A stretch of 64,000 bases of DNA, from positions 18,973,501 to 19,037,500 of the forward strand of contig JAJEKV010000016.1 of assembly GCA_021234155.1 (NCBI GenBank). The letters are read 5' to 3'. The number at the start of each line of letters is the position of its first letter. Position 1 is the first letter of the stretch. The notes under the pieces were generated by a model. It searched no databases and was not told the DNA's origin. It saw nothing but the letters and a program-made list of their open reading frames with translations. This document shows, one piece after another, positions 45,256-55,619 of this stretch. The translations under genes and the position numbers were made by a program. This DNA comes from Isoetes taiwanensis. Taxonomy: Eukaryota; Streptophyta; Lycopodiopsida; Isoetales; Isoetaceae.

Positions 45256-46980
45256 ATAGGTGTACCTGATTCTTCTTCACCATATCCCTGATAAAATGAA
45301 CTTCCAGTTCAATATGTTTTGATCTTTCATGTAAAATTGGATTTTTTGTCATGGCAATGCAGCTGGTATTGTCACAATAAATGACTGTTGGCCCTGTTTG
45401 AGTAAATCCCAATTCTTTCATGAGTCTCCTCTCCCAAATTATTTCTTTTGTCAATAATGATGCTGAGTTGTACTCAGCCTCGGCACTAGAGAGTGCAATA
45501 CTTGATTGCTTTTTGCATTTCCATGCAACTGGAGCACCTCCTAATAGCACAACATACCCTGAAGTGGATTTTCATTTGTCCAAGTCTCCACCCCAGTCAG
45601 CATCACAATAGGCTTGTAATTGCAAGTTAGTATCACTGAATAATACACCAAATTGTACTGTACCTTTCAAATATTTCAAGATCCTTTTGGCTGCATTCCA
45701 GTGTGCTTTTCCAGGATTATTGTTGTACCTGCTAAGTACATTGACTGCAAATGCAATATCAGGTCGAGTACAATTTGCTACATATGACAAACATCCAATT
45801 AAACTTCTGTAGGGTATCCTTTCCATTTGTTTACTTTCACCTTCAATTCTTGGGCACATTTCACTGGATATTCTATGACCAGGTACCACGGGAGTAGCTG
45901 CAATATTACAATTCCCCATGTAAAATTTCTTCAACATATTTTTAATATGACCTTGTTGACTTAGAGCAAGTATTTTCTGATTCCTGTTTCTGTATACATC
46001 AATACCAAGAAATATTTTTAACTCCCCAAGATCAGTCATCTGGAATCTTTTCTTCAAGATATCTTTACAATGGTTTAATACTTTATTGCTTTTTGCCACC
46101 ATGATGTTGTCATCAACATACAATGCAATAATACACCCTTCATCTTCTAAATTAAATCTGTAAAGATTCCCATCACAATTAAGTTTTTCAAAACCTTGCT
46201 CTAACAAATATCCATCCATACATTTTTACCATTCTCTAGGTGATTGTTTGAGGCCATACACAGCCCTATTCAACTTCCAAACTTTACCCTTTTCTTCTTC
46301 AAAGCCAGCGGCAGGTTTCAGATAAATTTCTTCCTCTAATTTTGCATTCAAAAATGTTGTGCTCACATCCATATAGTGTATTTCAAAATTGCATGCATTA
46401 GCAATGGCCAAGAGTGTTTATTTTGACTAGTGGTGAAAAAGTTTCATCAAAGTCTTCACCTTTCTTCTGTATAAACCCTTGTGCAACAAGTCTGGCTTTA
46501 AATTTCTTTGTTTTTCCATCAACACCTGGTTTTATTCGATATATCCACTTATTTCCAACTATGTTATTGTTCAAGGGCATATCTACTACTGTGTAAGTAT
46601 CTGTTCTTTTAAAGGCCCTCATTTCTTCTTCCATTGCATTTTTCCAGTGTTTGGCATTACTGTCATTAATAGTTTCAATATAGTTTGGTGGTATTCTATC
46701 AGATTCAAGTACTAGTATGTCAAACACTGTATTGATCTCACCTTCATTTGGTCTAAATCTCTTGCTTTTCCCAACTTCAGTTCTACCATGCAGCTCCAAA
46801 TGATGTTTGGCTTCATCTGCCAAAATTTGAGCTTATGTTCTTTTTGCTTTCCTTTTGGGTTTATCTGGCTTAGCAATTTCTTTCTCTTCAAGTTCAATCC
46901 TTTGATTTACACTAGTTTCAACTTCTGGGTCAACAGGCTCTGGAGCTATTTCGGATTCATTATCAGAATCACTCATATCT
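45256..46980 (-). pseudogene. pol: Copia pol fragment: reverse transcriptase and RNase H
   Basis: In minus-strand order: KHWKNAMEEEMRAFKRTDTY and NKWIYRIKPGVDGKTKKFKA then ARLVAQGFIQKKGEDFDETF (46,700-46,420); after a stop/frameshift, YMDVSTTFLNAKLEEEIYL and VWKLNRAVYGLKQSPREW (46,390-46,226); LYRFNLEDEGCIIALYVDDN with the YVDD box (46,150-46,100); LIGCLSYVANCTRPDIAFAV; and RNase H with SSAEAEYNSASLLTKEIIW and YCDNTSCIAMTKNPI (45,500-45,340). Frame changes at about 46,400, 46,222 and 45,570. An acidic linker (SDSDNESEIAPEPVDPE) lies upstream, 46,980-46,900. Confidence 0.9.
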
Positions 46981-47167
46981 GCTTGATTAAACCCTTTAAT
47001 TTTTTCCTCTTCTTCATTTAACTTTTGTTTTCATTCTGTCAGCACTCCTTCTTCTTTCAGATTTGAAATCCTCCATACCCTTTAAAAACTTCAATGGAAT
47101 TCAACAAATATGCCCCAAACCTGGTCGTCATTATCACAGGATAGGAACTTGGATGCTCTGATACCAA

Positions 47168-47844
47168 TGATAATGTTTGCAAGCTTTGCTTTACCTAGTT
47201 ATGCACTAGATTCAAATTCTACACTCTCTTGCTTAGGCTATAAACACTTCACACTTGTATTACAAGAAGAAAGAACTTCACACCAAACAACTTCAAGTCT
47301 TTAGCAACTTCAATACTTCATAATTTAATTATCAATGTTCAACAAGTCATTAAATTTCATTGGCACTGTAGCAACGGGATTGACCCTATTACTGTAGTTG
47401 CATTGACTGAGTTCGAAGTCAAGCCTTTTCTAGTGCATCCGGCATTTTCCCCCCTGTATATTTAAGTTCCAGCTTCAATTTAGCTATATATATATCATCC
47501 GACGGTTATGGGAGCAAATCCGGCGGTTAAGGGACTGGATAGAATTTCCTTGCAGAGGATACAGTTCATAAGCATATATCCCACAGGCCTGGTGATAATG
47601 TGAAACCCTTCGACCATTGAACCTTTACATTTTCATTCTTTAGGTTAAACAACCACAACCTATTTCACCATAATTACAAGTTCAAGAACTTCATATTTTC
47701 TACAAGGGGAGCCAAGATGTGGTCAATAATCCCCTTGTATTATGGTGATCCTGCAACTTATAGAACTGCAACCAGTAACCAACTTATCTGTAGAACTTTA
47801 TCTATACAATTCTGCTAATATCACATGACAACTACATTGTATCA
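47168..47844 (-). repeat. 5' LTR of the Copia-like element (677 bp)
   Basis: Complete LTR starting TGATACAATG on the minus strand and ending ATTATCA, immediately followed by the tRNA-Met primer binding site (47,155-47,166). Confidence 0.9.
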
Positions 47845-47849
47845 TGGAG

Positions 47850-49644
47850 TATAGGCCAGGAGGTTGACATCGTCAGCATATACGAGTTGCCGTATTGTGT
47901 GATGCATGAGATGGGCGCCCGCACCTCCATGCTCAGAGAGCCAATCTTCCAGCTGGTCAATGTATAGGCCAAAGAGTGTGGGGGAGAGGGGGCAACCCTG
48001 ACGCACTCTAATACTACTAATTACCGGCTGTCCTAACGATCTGATACGGCCTGAGCATGCCTCATATAGCCTATATACTGCATTCTGCAAGTCAAGGGGG
48101 GTCCCTAGCTGCCACAGTCTGTCCCATAACCTGTCCTGGGGCACTGTGTCAAAAGCTTTTGCGAAATCCACGAAACAGCAGTACATGTTTTGTCGGTGAT
48201 TCTTGCTATCCTCAATCAATGTGCGCAGAGTGAAGATATGATCAATGGTGGAACGCCTGGGCCGAAAACCTGCCTGTGTGAGAGCTCGCACATCTGCCTC
48301 CTCCGCCCATATTGTCACCCGCTGCCCAAGGATGCCAACCAATAGTTTTGCAAAGAGAGAGCTGACCATAATAGTACGATAGTTGGCCGGGCAGTGAGGG
48401 TCCCCTGCCTTGTATATGGGCACAACTCTACTAGTGGTCCACTGCGGAGGGAAGCCTTCTTGCAATGCTTTATTGAATAATGCCGTGAGGACAGGCACCA
48501 GTGGAGCCCCAGCCCTTCCGCCTGCATGCCATCTAAATCTGCTGCCTTCCCATTAGCTAGACGTTGTAGGTCCATGATGACATCCCCCTCTGTGATGACC
48601 AGAGCCATGCCTATCTGTGGAGGGACTGGTGTCCGGCCCCCGAACGGGTCGTAAAGCTGTTGCAAGTATTGTACCCATTGCTCCGAGGTGATGTTCCCTG
48701 TGGGCTGTGCAGTCTTACTCAAGACCCTTCTCCAGAACGTCTTGGGGTGCCGATCCAGGAGACCAAACATTTGTTGCTGATGCTCTGCGAGGTATCTGGC
48801 TTTCTTGCTCTTGAGGAAGGAGCGGTATTGACTGATGTCCTGTGGGCAGGAGGTGGGATCAGTGATTTGCTGGAGTGTGCGTTTGAGCTCCCAACACTCA
48901 TCATCAAACCATCTGTCGTGAGGGAAGGTGGTAGCGCCCGAGGTTTGCCGTGAGCGACCTATCCCAAAGCATCTCTCAGCAGCTGCCAGAAGCAGGTGAG
49001 TCAGTTGAGCAGATTGCTGTTGAAGTGTGGGGAGTTGCAGCAGTCCTGCGAGGTCATGCTCTGGGCATAGCTTCCTGCACGGTCGTAGTCCAGGCGCAGC
49101 TGGGGCACCTGGGGTGTTGAGGCAGTAGATGCATGGGGAGCTTGCCAATGGAGATGCACGAATAGGGGCTGGTGGTCCGAGTCCAATTCCTCGTCCCGAG
49201 TGTCCGTTCCAATGGAAAAATGGGTAACCAGGTGCAGATCCTGTTCCTCAACCAGCAGAAAATCCACCATACTAGAGCCGCCCCCTTGGTTCTCCTGTCT
49301 ACAAGTGCAGCAGCTGGAAGATGGCCATTGTGCCAGCCCGTTACAAATAACCAGGTCAAAGATACTGCCCAGCAGCAACAACTACCTGCCATAGTGCGAA
49401 ATATCGTTGTCGTCTGATATCTTTGGCCAAGCCACCTCTGCGGGGTTCAACTGCAAGATGACCTCTGCCAGAGGCTCAAATTTTGGGACCTGCTCGGCTC
49501 CTGTGCGTGCATTAAAGTCGCCAAGCAACATAACCTTGCCGAACTGTTTGTGCTGTTGTATGTCATCATATAGATCGACGTAGGGCTCCAATCTATCCAT
49601 ATCCAAATGAGTGTTATAAAAGTGTTAGTTTGGGTTCTTGGCAT
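47850..49644 (-). pseudogene. LINE ORF2: endonuclease and reverse transcriptase
   Basis: Endonuclease (EEP fold) remains: FYNTHLDMDRLEPYVD, KVMLLGDFNARTGAEQV (catalytic GDFN) and DSDHQPLFVHL (catalytic SDHxP), in two frames. The linker frame (49,148-48,315) has FPHDRWFDDECWELKRTLQQ. RT (48,498-47,850) has TSRVVPIYKAGDPHCPANYR, GFRPRRSTIDHIFTLRTLIE, CCFVDFAKAFDTVPQDRLW, RVRQGCPLSPTLFGLYIDQL and VYADDVNLLAYTP with the YADD catalytic box at about 47,870. Frameshift near 48,500 and others in the endonuclease. Confidence 0.9.
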
Positions 49645-49679
49645 GCACCCTGCAGCAGCAGTCCATGACTGCCGGATGC

Positions 49680-49973
49680 TACAAAGCTGCCATGCTCATG
49701 ATCACAAAACAAGCAAGACAAAGAAATATGTACAAAGAATGAAGGGAACGTGGCCAAGAGGCTCTCCAAATTTGAGATAAACCTGAGTATAAATGAAGAG
49801 GCTCCGGTCTAATATAGTGTAGACCGCAAATCTGAGCCATACATCTAACTAAATCTAATCCCTACACTTATGTTAACCTAATCATGCCAAGTGTCAGTCT
49901 GCCACCACTGACACCTAACATGTGCATGCACCTAACATGTGCATGCACAATGTTAACCACTAGGTGGTTAACA
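49680..49973 (-). repeat. LTR-like sequence with polypurine tract
   Basis: On the minus strand CTTTTAGGGGGAGGCAG (49,990-49,974) is followed by TGTTAACCACC (start 49,973), as polypurine tract and 3' LTR start. Within it, GCATGCACATGTTAGGTG is partly duplicated and ATTTATACTC is TATA-like. The far end (about 49,650-49,690) meets LINE endonuclease sequence; the exact end is not determined. Its 5' partner was not found. Confidence 0.55.
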
Positions 49974-49989
49974 CTGCCTCCCCCTAAAA

Positions 49990-50508
49990 GTTTTTAGCAC
50001 GAAAACATGTACAGACTTTTATAAGACAAGTCTGACAATTACAACATGGTGCCAAAAATTAGGGAACTCCTGCAACACAGCCCTCTGTGAGAACCCTTGG
50101 ATCTAACAGGAGAATCCGAGAGCTATGTCACGCGAGATTTGCAAAAGGAACAGGGGAAAAGAGAAAAGAAAGCAGAAGAGAACAAATGAGACAATAATGA
50201 GAACAACTTCCTTGATGTCAATGAAGATACATGAACTCTCGCAATCGAGAGAAAACTGAAGTGAGACAAGACTCAAAACTCATCTAAAAACTCATGTGCT
50301 AGCTCTACTCATATATATAGTACAATGGCCTTTGGCCCAATATAGACACTCTGACTGATTTCGGTGCCGACTCCTGGAAGGAGGCCTGATTTGCAGGAAT
50401 GCTGGCGGTGCCTCTTGAAGTGCCCGAAATCATGCTGACGCTGACGCAGGCGGTGACGTGCCGTCACTTGTCTGAGCGCCTCCTCTTGACGGCAGGCGTG
50501 GCCTTTGA
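49990..50508 (-). other. 3' untranslated region of the gypsy-like element
   Basis: Non-coding DNA between the long extra ORF and the polypurine tract. On the minus strand it holds TACTATATATATGAG and a pyrimidine-rich block (TTTTCTCTTTTCCCC), features also seen in promoters. It could itself contain an LTR or a sub-promoter. Confidence 0.4.
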
Positions 50509-53500
50509 CTACGTGGCCTGCTTGGTCTTCTGCGGGGCCTTTGATGACTGACCCGTGTCTGACTGCAGATCCTTAGCCTTGACTTGGTCCGTCGTATGCA
50601 TGAATAGTCCTGTACCAGAACGTACAGGACTAACACTCCCCCCCACCAAACGACACTCAGAGTGAAGAAAAGGAGGAAGTGTTTCCGAGGGCGAGAATCC
50701 AGCAGTCTGAAAGTGATCCTCACGTGAATGAGAACGGGCGCCATTGTGGTAATTGCCGATGAGGTCCTGGCGTGTTTGAAGAGCGTCAGGAGTGTTGAGC
50801 CCAAGGGCAGGATCTGCATCAATGAGGAATTTAGAGCACACCATGTCTTCAAGGGCAGCATGTGCTTCAGAAGGAACGAATTGGCACTCCATGAGAAGGC
50901 AGGTCTGGAGACCGAAGGCACTGACGCTGGCATTCGGGTTGCAATAAAAGATGGGACGCTGCCGATTTAAGGAGCTTACCAGGATGCACTTGAGAGCAGC
51001 ACAGAAGCCGGCTTGACGGTGAACAGAAGGATCTGGTGAGGTGGCAGCATTCTGCAAGAAGGCATCAAGACCATGAACAGCATCAGCGGGCTTTTGCCAA
51101 CCACGCTCATTTGCAATATAGATCCAATTTTCAATAGAGTCCAAAGTGGCACCATCCTCCCAATTGGAGCATCTGACAAATCGTGGATCCCACCAGAGAT
51201 CCGTCGAGATGTGAGGGGGAGTCCACCCAGCGTGGCCTTCTAGGACCTTGGTCCAAAACGGAAGACGCCAGTCAGAGGTGAGAAACCGTGGGCGTGGAGG
51301 GACGCCTAATGAAGCATATGGAGAGTGAGCCATGCCCGTGGGCGTGGGCTGCTGAGCCATATCCCTGAAGTCACGAACAAGATCTTGATCAAGAGCACGG
51401 CACCACTGGTCCCACTCGGAAGCAGAGAGCTGAGTATAGACAGGAGGATTAACCCAACCCATTGGTATGGTCTTGCTTTCCAAAAGGCCACGCAGTTGAT
51501 TGTAGCCTCCCAAGTGTTGCATATAAATTTGGGCAAACTCAAGATCCTCAGGATGCGCTAAATTTCGCCGTACCTGTTCCAATATTTCAGCCTGCCACAG
51601 AGGTAAGTGCTGAGCAAGTTCAGGCATGTATGCCTGTTCAAAAGCCTGAGACTGATCATGATCCTTGAAATACGGGTTGGTTGGCAATAACAACCAAGCA
51701 GCATGGAAGTTGCCTCGAAAAACACGATGTGCCTCATCTTAGAATTTATCATGTATATCAGCCAGGTAGAAGTCATGAAAAACATAAGCCATTGGCTGAA
51801 CAACTCGGAAGATGACCAAATCTGGATCTTCACAATTGAGTTGATCAAAGACCAAGAGGGCACAAAATAAACCCTTGTCTTCCACAGAAAGATCCGTACT
51901 GCGGAGTGGCTGTTGATGAACTTGGCCATTTGCCGCATACCACTTCAGAAGGAAAAGGTGTCGTCGGGCAACCACATAGTCCAGATAACTGGAAGGAGTA
52001 GAGAAGTCCACAGGGATGTTTGTAGCAATATCAATATATCCCTCCTGTTTATTTTGGGCTTCTTCGGCGGATTGAACAGCTTGATGGAGCTGATGTTCAA
52101 GGTCATGGATCCGGTTCTCTTTTTCTAGTAGGAGACGAGACTGATCACGGACCCGTTTATGAGAGAGCGTGCCATGTGAAGAGGATTGCCCAGGAGTATG
52201 GAGTCGAAGCGTGGCAATCTCTGCATCATCAATGATCTTCTGTTTCTTAGCCTCTGTGAGCTGATCTTGGAGAGGCGTGAGCTGACTGGTCAGCGTGGAA
52301 AGCTGAGCTTCTAAAGAGGTGATCCGAGCATCACGCGCAAGGAGGTCATGGGCTTGAGTGTTGTAATTGTGAGAAAGCTCGGTATACAGGGTGTCAAGCT
52401 TAGCAATGTCTTTCTCCTTGTCACCCAGGAGGGTATCCTCTGTCTTGACCTACTCTAGCAATTCCTGAATGGTGGTTTGTAACTGAGCCTGTTGATCAGC
52501 AAGCAGGCTGGTCTGATCCTGCGCATTCTTGAGATCTTCACGGGCCTGTAAAAGAGCCTCGTGTTTTGCTTGAAGTTTGTCCTCCAAGGTGTGAACTTGC
52601 GTGTTTGCAGCCTGAAGGTCTCTGTGAACCGCATCCGAGGCCTCCAGGGACACTTGAACACTATTCATGAGGACTTCCTGGGATTCTTGTAACTTGAGGA
52701 CAGCAGCTTGAACATCCTGCTGGTATTGATACAGAAGCTGGCGAGATGTGGAGGTGCAGGGGCCTGTTGTTGCCGTGTTTGTGACGTCTGAGAGACATGA
52801 TGAGAAGTGGAGGGCATGGATTCCGTGGAGGAAGAAGAAACTGTGACATGCGTGGCATTGCGTTGAACATGACCAGGAGAAGAAGGGCATGAAGTTGCAG
52901 CCTGTTGGTTTTGAGGAAGTGAATGAAAGGACTGCTGAGTGGAGGCATGAGAAGTAGAAGGTGACCCCCGGAGAGGAAGGTAATGACGGATGATGACTTG
53001 AAGATGGGCGCCCACCGAGGAATCAAAGCCAGAGGAAGGTGCAACTCGAATACGATCTACTTCTTGAAGAAGTCGGAAGAACAGCAGTTGGGGCCAATCA
53101 ATATGGTGAGTGGAGCGTGTGGCCGTGATAACAATATTGTAGAACGGTTTATTGATATGGGTGTTTTTGATGGAGTACCCAAGCAATTTGCGCCACAGAA
53201 ACTTGACAAAAGTGTCATGGGGCTTGGCAATGTTGGTGAGGCGATGCATGTTGGCTTGATAAGGAACAGCGCCAAACTGAGTGACATCTATGTCCTGTAA
53301 GACAACCCAAGATAAAGAAGGTTTTTGCAAAGGAATGTGAAATACCTCAGAAATCAGGGGCTGAGTAAGCAAAATGGTGGTGCCATCGACCATGGTAGCA
53401 TAGCCTTCCGGGCTGTTGACTATATGAGAGACGAACTGCTTCAATTGCTCTGGATTTGGGGCCGGGAGATCCATTTGTGAGAATTCGTAAAGCTCTTGGC

Positions 53501-53633
53501 GTTCCGCGACTTCACGACATGGGCCAACGAGGGCTTCGCGAAAGGTGGGTGTCGAAAAGGTTACTGACTCAAAGAGAGCTGGATCCCTTGGAGCAGAAGC
53601 TTGAAGTTGAGGGAATTTGGGTGCAGTAGCCAT
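50509..53633 (-). pseudogene. Long extra ORF: N-domain, coiled coil, C-domain; function unknown
   Basis: Starts MATAPKFPQLQASAPRDPAL at 53,633. The first ~220 residues form a domain (FVSHIVNSPEGYATMVDGTT; FVKFLWRKLLGYSIKNTHIN; DWPQLLFFRLLQEVDRI) that recalls the N-terminal part of plant retroelement or plant-mobile-domain proteins, without a firm match. A Ser/Gln-rich linker follows, then a long coiled coil (LQAANTQVHTLEDKLQAKHE; LSTLTSQLTPLQDQLTEAKK). The C-terminal domain has SYLDYVVARRHLFLLKWYAA, EQAYMPELAQHLPLWQAEI and FPSDWRLPF-like Trp-rich text (FLTSDWRLPFWTKVLEGHAG). One frameshift near 52,690 and two stops (52,450, TAG; 51,739, TAA) break about 1,041 codons; the rest is open, so decay is mild. 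It lies where env or extra ORFs occur in Athila/Tat-type elements. It shows no transmembrane segment. Confidence 0.7.
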
Positions 53634-53639
53634 GGCAAA

Positions 53640-54180
53640 GAGCGTCGGAAAGGAACAGGAAGAACGGTCTTGAGAAGCCGGAGGGCGGAGAGTGGAAGAC
53701 GAAAGCGAAGATGGACGAAAAGTGGTTTAGGGCGCACAAGTGTGGGGCGAAGGGGCATGAGGAGAATGAAACGGCGACCGTTGATGATGCCAGGTGGCAA
53801 GAGATGCGAGTGAGGCGATTTCGAGGCAAAAATTTGGCTAAGTCCCCAAGCAGTTAAGGGAGAAGCAATGGACGGTGGAGATGAGACGTAAATGAACGAT
53901 CGGATGTGACAGCTGGCGAAGGTACACATATTAATGTTCGACGGGCGTGAAAAGAAGGAATGTCATTTAATGCTGGCAACTTGAAGTGGGATATCATTAA
54001 AACGAAAGTGTCAGAAGGTACCATTGCTAGATATGCGGCGGGAGAAAAGATTCCAATATAGAAATGGCCTTGCATTGCAACCACGTCGGCAAGTTGTCTG
54101 ATTGGTCCACGTCGACAGGAATCCCGTCGGTTGGGCTATATAAGACGAGCAGTGGGCAACGCTGAGACACCCTTGGCGAC
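53640..54180. promoter_or_regulatory. Divergent upstream region with plus-strand TATA box
   Basis: Between the minus-strand long ORF and the plus-strand 88-residue frame. On the plus strand it has GATTGGTCCACGTC (CCAAT-like and CACGTC) at about 54,100 and TATATAAG at 54,137-54,144, some 40 bp before the ATG at 54,182. Minus-strand frames here (53,561-54,084) may include a 5' extension of the long ORF but show no domain. Confidence 0.4.
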
Positions 54181-54181
54181 C

Positions 54182-54448
54182 ATGAGTATGAGTATGGCAG
54201 CGGCTGGATTGAACGAGAATTGCACTATGCCTACCAATTGCCAGGAATGGATCACCTGCAGAATGAACTGTCTGGACCTGTGGAAATGCCACAACCGTGG
54301 CATCGCGATGGACAGCTGGTGCAAGGGGATGGCTGAACATCCCGACCCTCTGACTAACCCCATGGAAGTGGTGGTTCATCTGCGCTGGGATCCAGAGCAG
54401 AACTACTACCACATCCTCCGCATCACCTCTGCTCCCAACCCGGAGTAG
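54182..54448 (+). CDS. 88-residue Cys-rich protein, unknown
   Basis: Starts at ATG 54,182 in a good context (GCGACCATGAG), 38 bp after a TATATAAG box. Residues 14-46 hold six Cys (NC, NCQ, TC, NC, KC, WC), followed by EVVVHLRWDPEQNYYHIL and a stop at 54,448. There is no signal peptide, so it is not a typical secreted defensin. It ends 22 bp before the inverted repeat of the 3.65-kb element. It may be a small real gene, a leader exon cut off by that insertion, or chance. Confidence 0.35.
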   Translation: MSMSMAAAGLNENCTMPTNCQEWITCRMNCLDLWKCHNRGIAMDSWCKGMAEHPDPLTNPMEVVVHLRWDPEQNYYHILRITSAPNPE

Positions 54449-54499
54449 AGGGATTTTAATCTTAGGATTTAAGTCGTATTTAATTAAAGTGGGACTCAT

Positions 54500-55205
54500 T
54501 CCATTCCCATTTTTTTTCGGAACCCTGTTAATTTACACAAAAAGAAGCACCCCGACCCGAAAACTGGCCATAATTGGAATTTTTGTCTATTAGTGTGCAT
54601 CCAAGCTTTTCTTCCAATTTTCTTGGATAGCGTATCGAGAACAAGAACAGTGCAACGCAAACATGCATTAGACCTATCAAGTTCTAATTGAAAAAGATTC
54701 TTAGTTGAACATTTTGGCTCTATTTTCTTAGGTGGGTAGACAATAGATCACAAATTCCAACAAAAATTATGCAAGTCGTTTACTTAATCACCCAAAAATA
54801 CTAGTTTTGAGATACATTACAGTGGGTGAAGAGACCATAGTGGTCGTATGGGCACAATCATTACACCCTCTTCACACATGAACCACCTAGTGCAAAGGGT
54901 GCGTGGAGCTCTCTCCTAGTCACGGAGCAACTTACAGACGATAGAAATTTGTATGAGGAGTTCCTTTATGGGCCACGTGCTTGTATGTCCAACTGATGTC
55001 ACCACCCTCTTCTCGGCACCTTTCTTCAATGAACTGATCTTTTCATTGCTCCCAAGCATGTACTATCTGGGAGATGAGGACTGCAAGAGACAAAATCAAA
55101 TTAGTCAAGTGATGCTACATGCAAAAAAAATAAAATAAAACACAGTTCTTAGGGCCATTTTTGGAAAATGCAGGCATGAGAAAGGCAACTCAGAGGGAAA
55201 ATCGC
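54500..55205. other. Left interior of the inverted-repeat element, no gene
   Basis: AT-rich DNA; a 61-codon frame at 54,953-55,138 (MRSSFMGHVLVCPTDVT) has no domain. Confidence 0.4.
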
Positions 55206-55213
55206 AGGTGAGA

Positions 55214-55564
55214 AGGCCTTTCTCAACTCTCGCGAAGTCGAGAAAGGCGACTCAAAGCAAAAAAAAAAGTTTTAGGGGTTAGAAGGCCTTTCTCAACTCG
55301 CGAAGTCGAGAAAGGCGACTCAAAGTTTAAAAACGCAGTTTTAGGGGGGAAAGGCCTTTTCGACTCACGAGTCGAGAAAAGGCAAAATAAAAAAAACGCC
55401 AGGTTTCGGGGGAGGAAGGCTTTTTCGCCAGTCGAGAAAGGCGATTCAAACGTAAACGCAGGTTTTTAGGTGAAGGCCTTTCTCGACTCGCGAGTCGAGA
55501 AAGGCAGCTCAAAGCGAAAAATGCAAGTTTGAGGGCCTTTCTCGACTCGCGAGTCGAAAAAGGC
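55214..55564. repeat. Array of six palindromic units, 58-71-bp spacing
   Basis: Units start at about 55,214, 55,284, 55,352, 55,417, 55,476 and 55,535. The fifth (55,476-55,505) is a perfect 30-bp palindrome: GCCTTTCTCGACTCG followed by its exact reverse complement. The sixth has one mismatch; the others have small indels but keep GGCCTTTC...GAAAGGC arms. Spacers are A-rich and share (G/A)CTCAAAG and GCAGTTTTAGG-like text. A truncated unit precedes at 55,172. It is in a plant transposon context, not a CRISPR array. Confidence 0.95.
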
Positions 55565-55619
55565 AGCTCAGAGTAAAAAAAGGGCAATTTCAAAGCTCAG
55601 AGTCCGAGAAGGTCGAAAA

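Larger units (their letters stand above)
44618..47844 (-). mobile_element. Copia-like LTR element, internally deleted, with target duplication
   Basis: Read on the minus strand: 5' LTR 47,844-47,168, primer binding site TGGTATCAGAGC (47,166-47,155) matching initiator tRNA-Met, part of pol, 3' LTR. LTR ends are TGATAC...TATCA (5' LTR) and ...GATCA (3' LTR). The 5-bp repeat TGGAG flanks the element (44,613-44,617; 47,845-47,849). gag, protease and integrase are absent: coding starts at the RT N-terminus. A second deletion joins RNase H directly to position ~64 of the 3' LTR, removing the polypurine tract. The LTRs differ by several substitutions and a 14-bp indel, so the insertion is not recent. 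Confidence 0.9.
40345..49650 (-). mobile_element. LINE, split by a hAT-like and a Copia-like insertion
   Basis: Read on the minus strand: endonuclease C-terminal part (49,644-49,000), RT (49,148-47,850), RT thumb/C-terminus (44,617-43,974) and 3' domain (41,034-40,423). It ends in a non-coding tail, GGACGCTAAAAAACC, near 40,345. Removing the two insertions (44,618-47,849 and 41,035-43,973, each with one flanking duplicate) gives about 3.1 kb of continuous LINE in which the protein runs LLAYTP-EDMQRHL and AQWFS-CWGVQANI across the joints. The endonuclease N-terminus is missing; a retroelement LTR adjoins there. A second copy lies at 60,250-61,560 on the plus strand; its end matches this one. 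Confidence 0.88.

Noticed and set aside
44628-47781. Copia LTRs ending at TGCAAG and TAACCA
   Set aside because: The first guess gave no target duplication; extending to TGATAC/TATCA gave adjacent primer site and a perfect TGGAG duplication.
55172-55593. CRISPR-like array
   Set aside because: Repeats are palindromic and spaced, but spacers are similar A-rich text, repeats vary, there are no cas genes and the context is a plant transposon.
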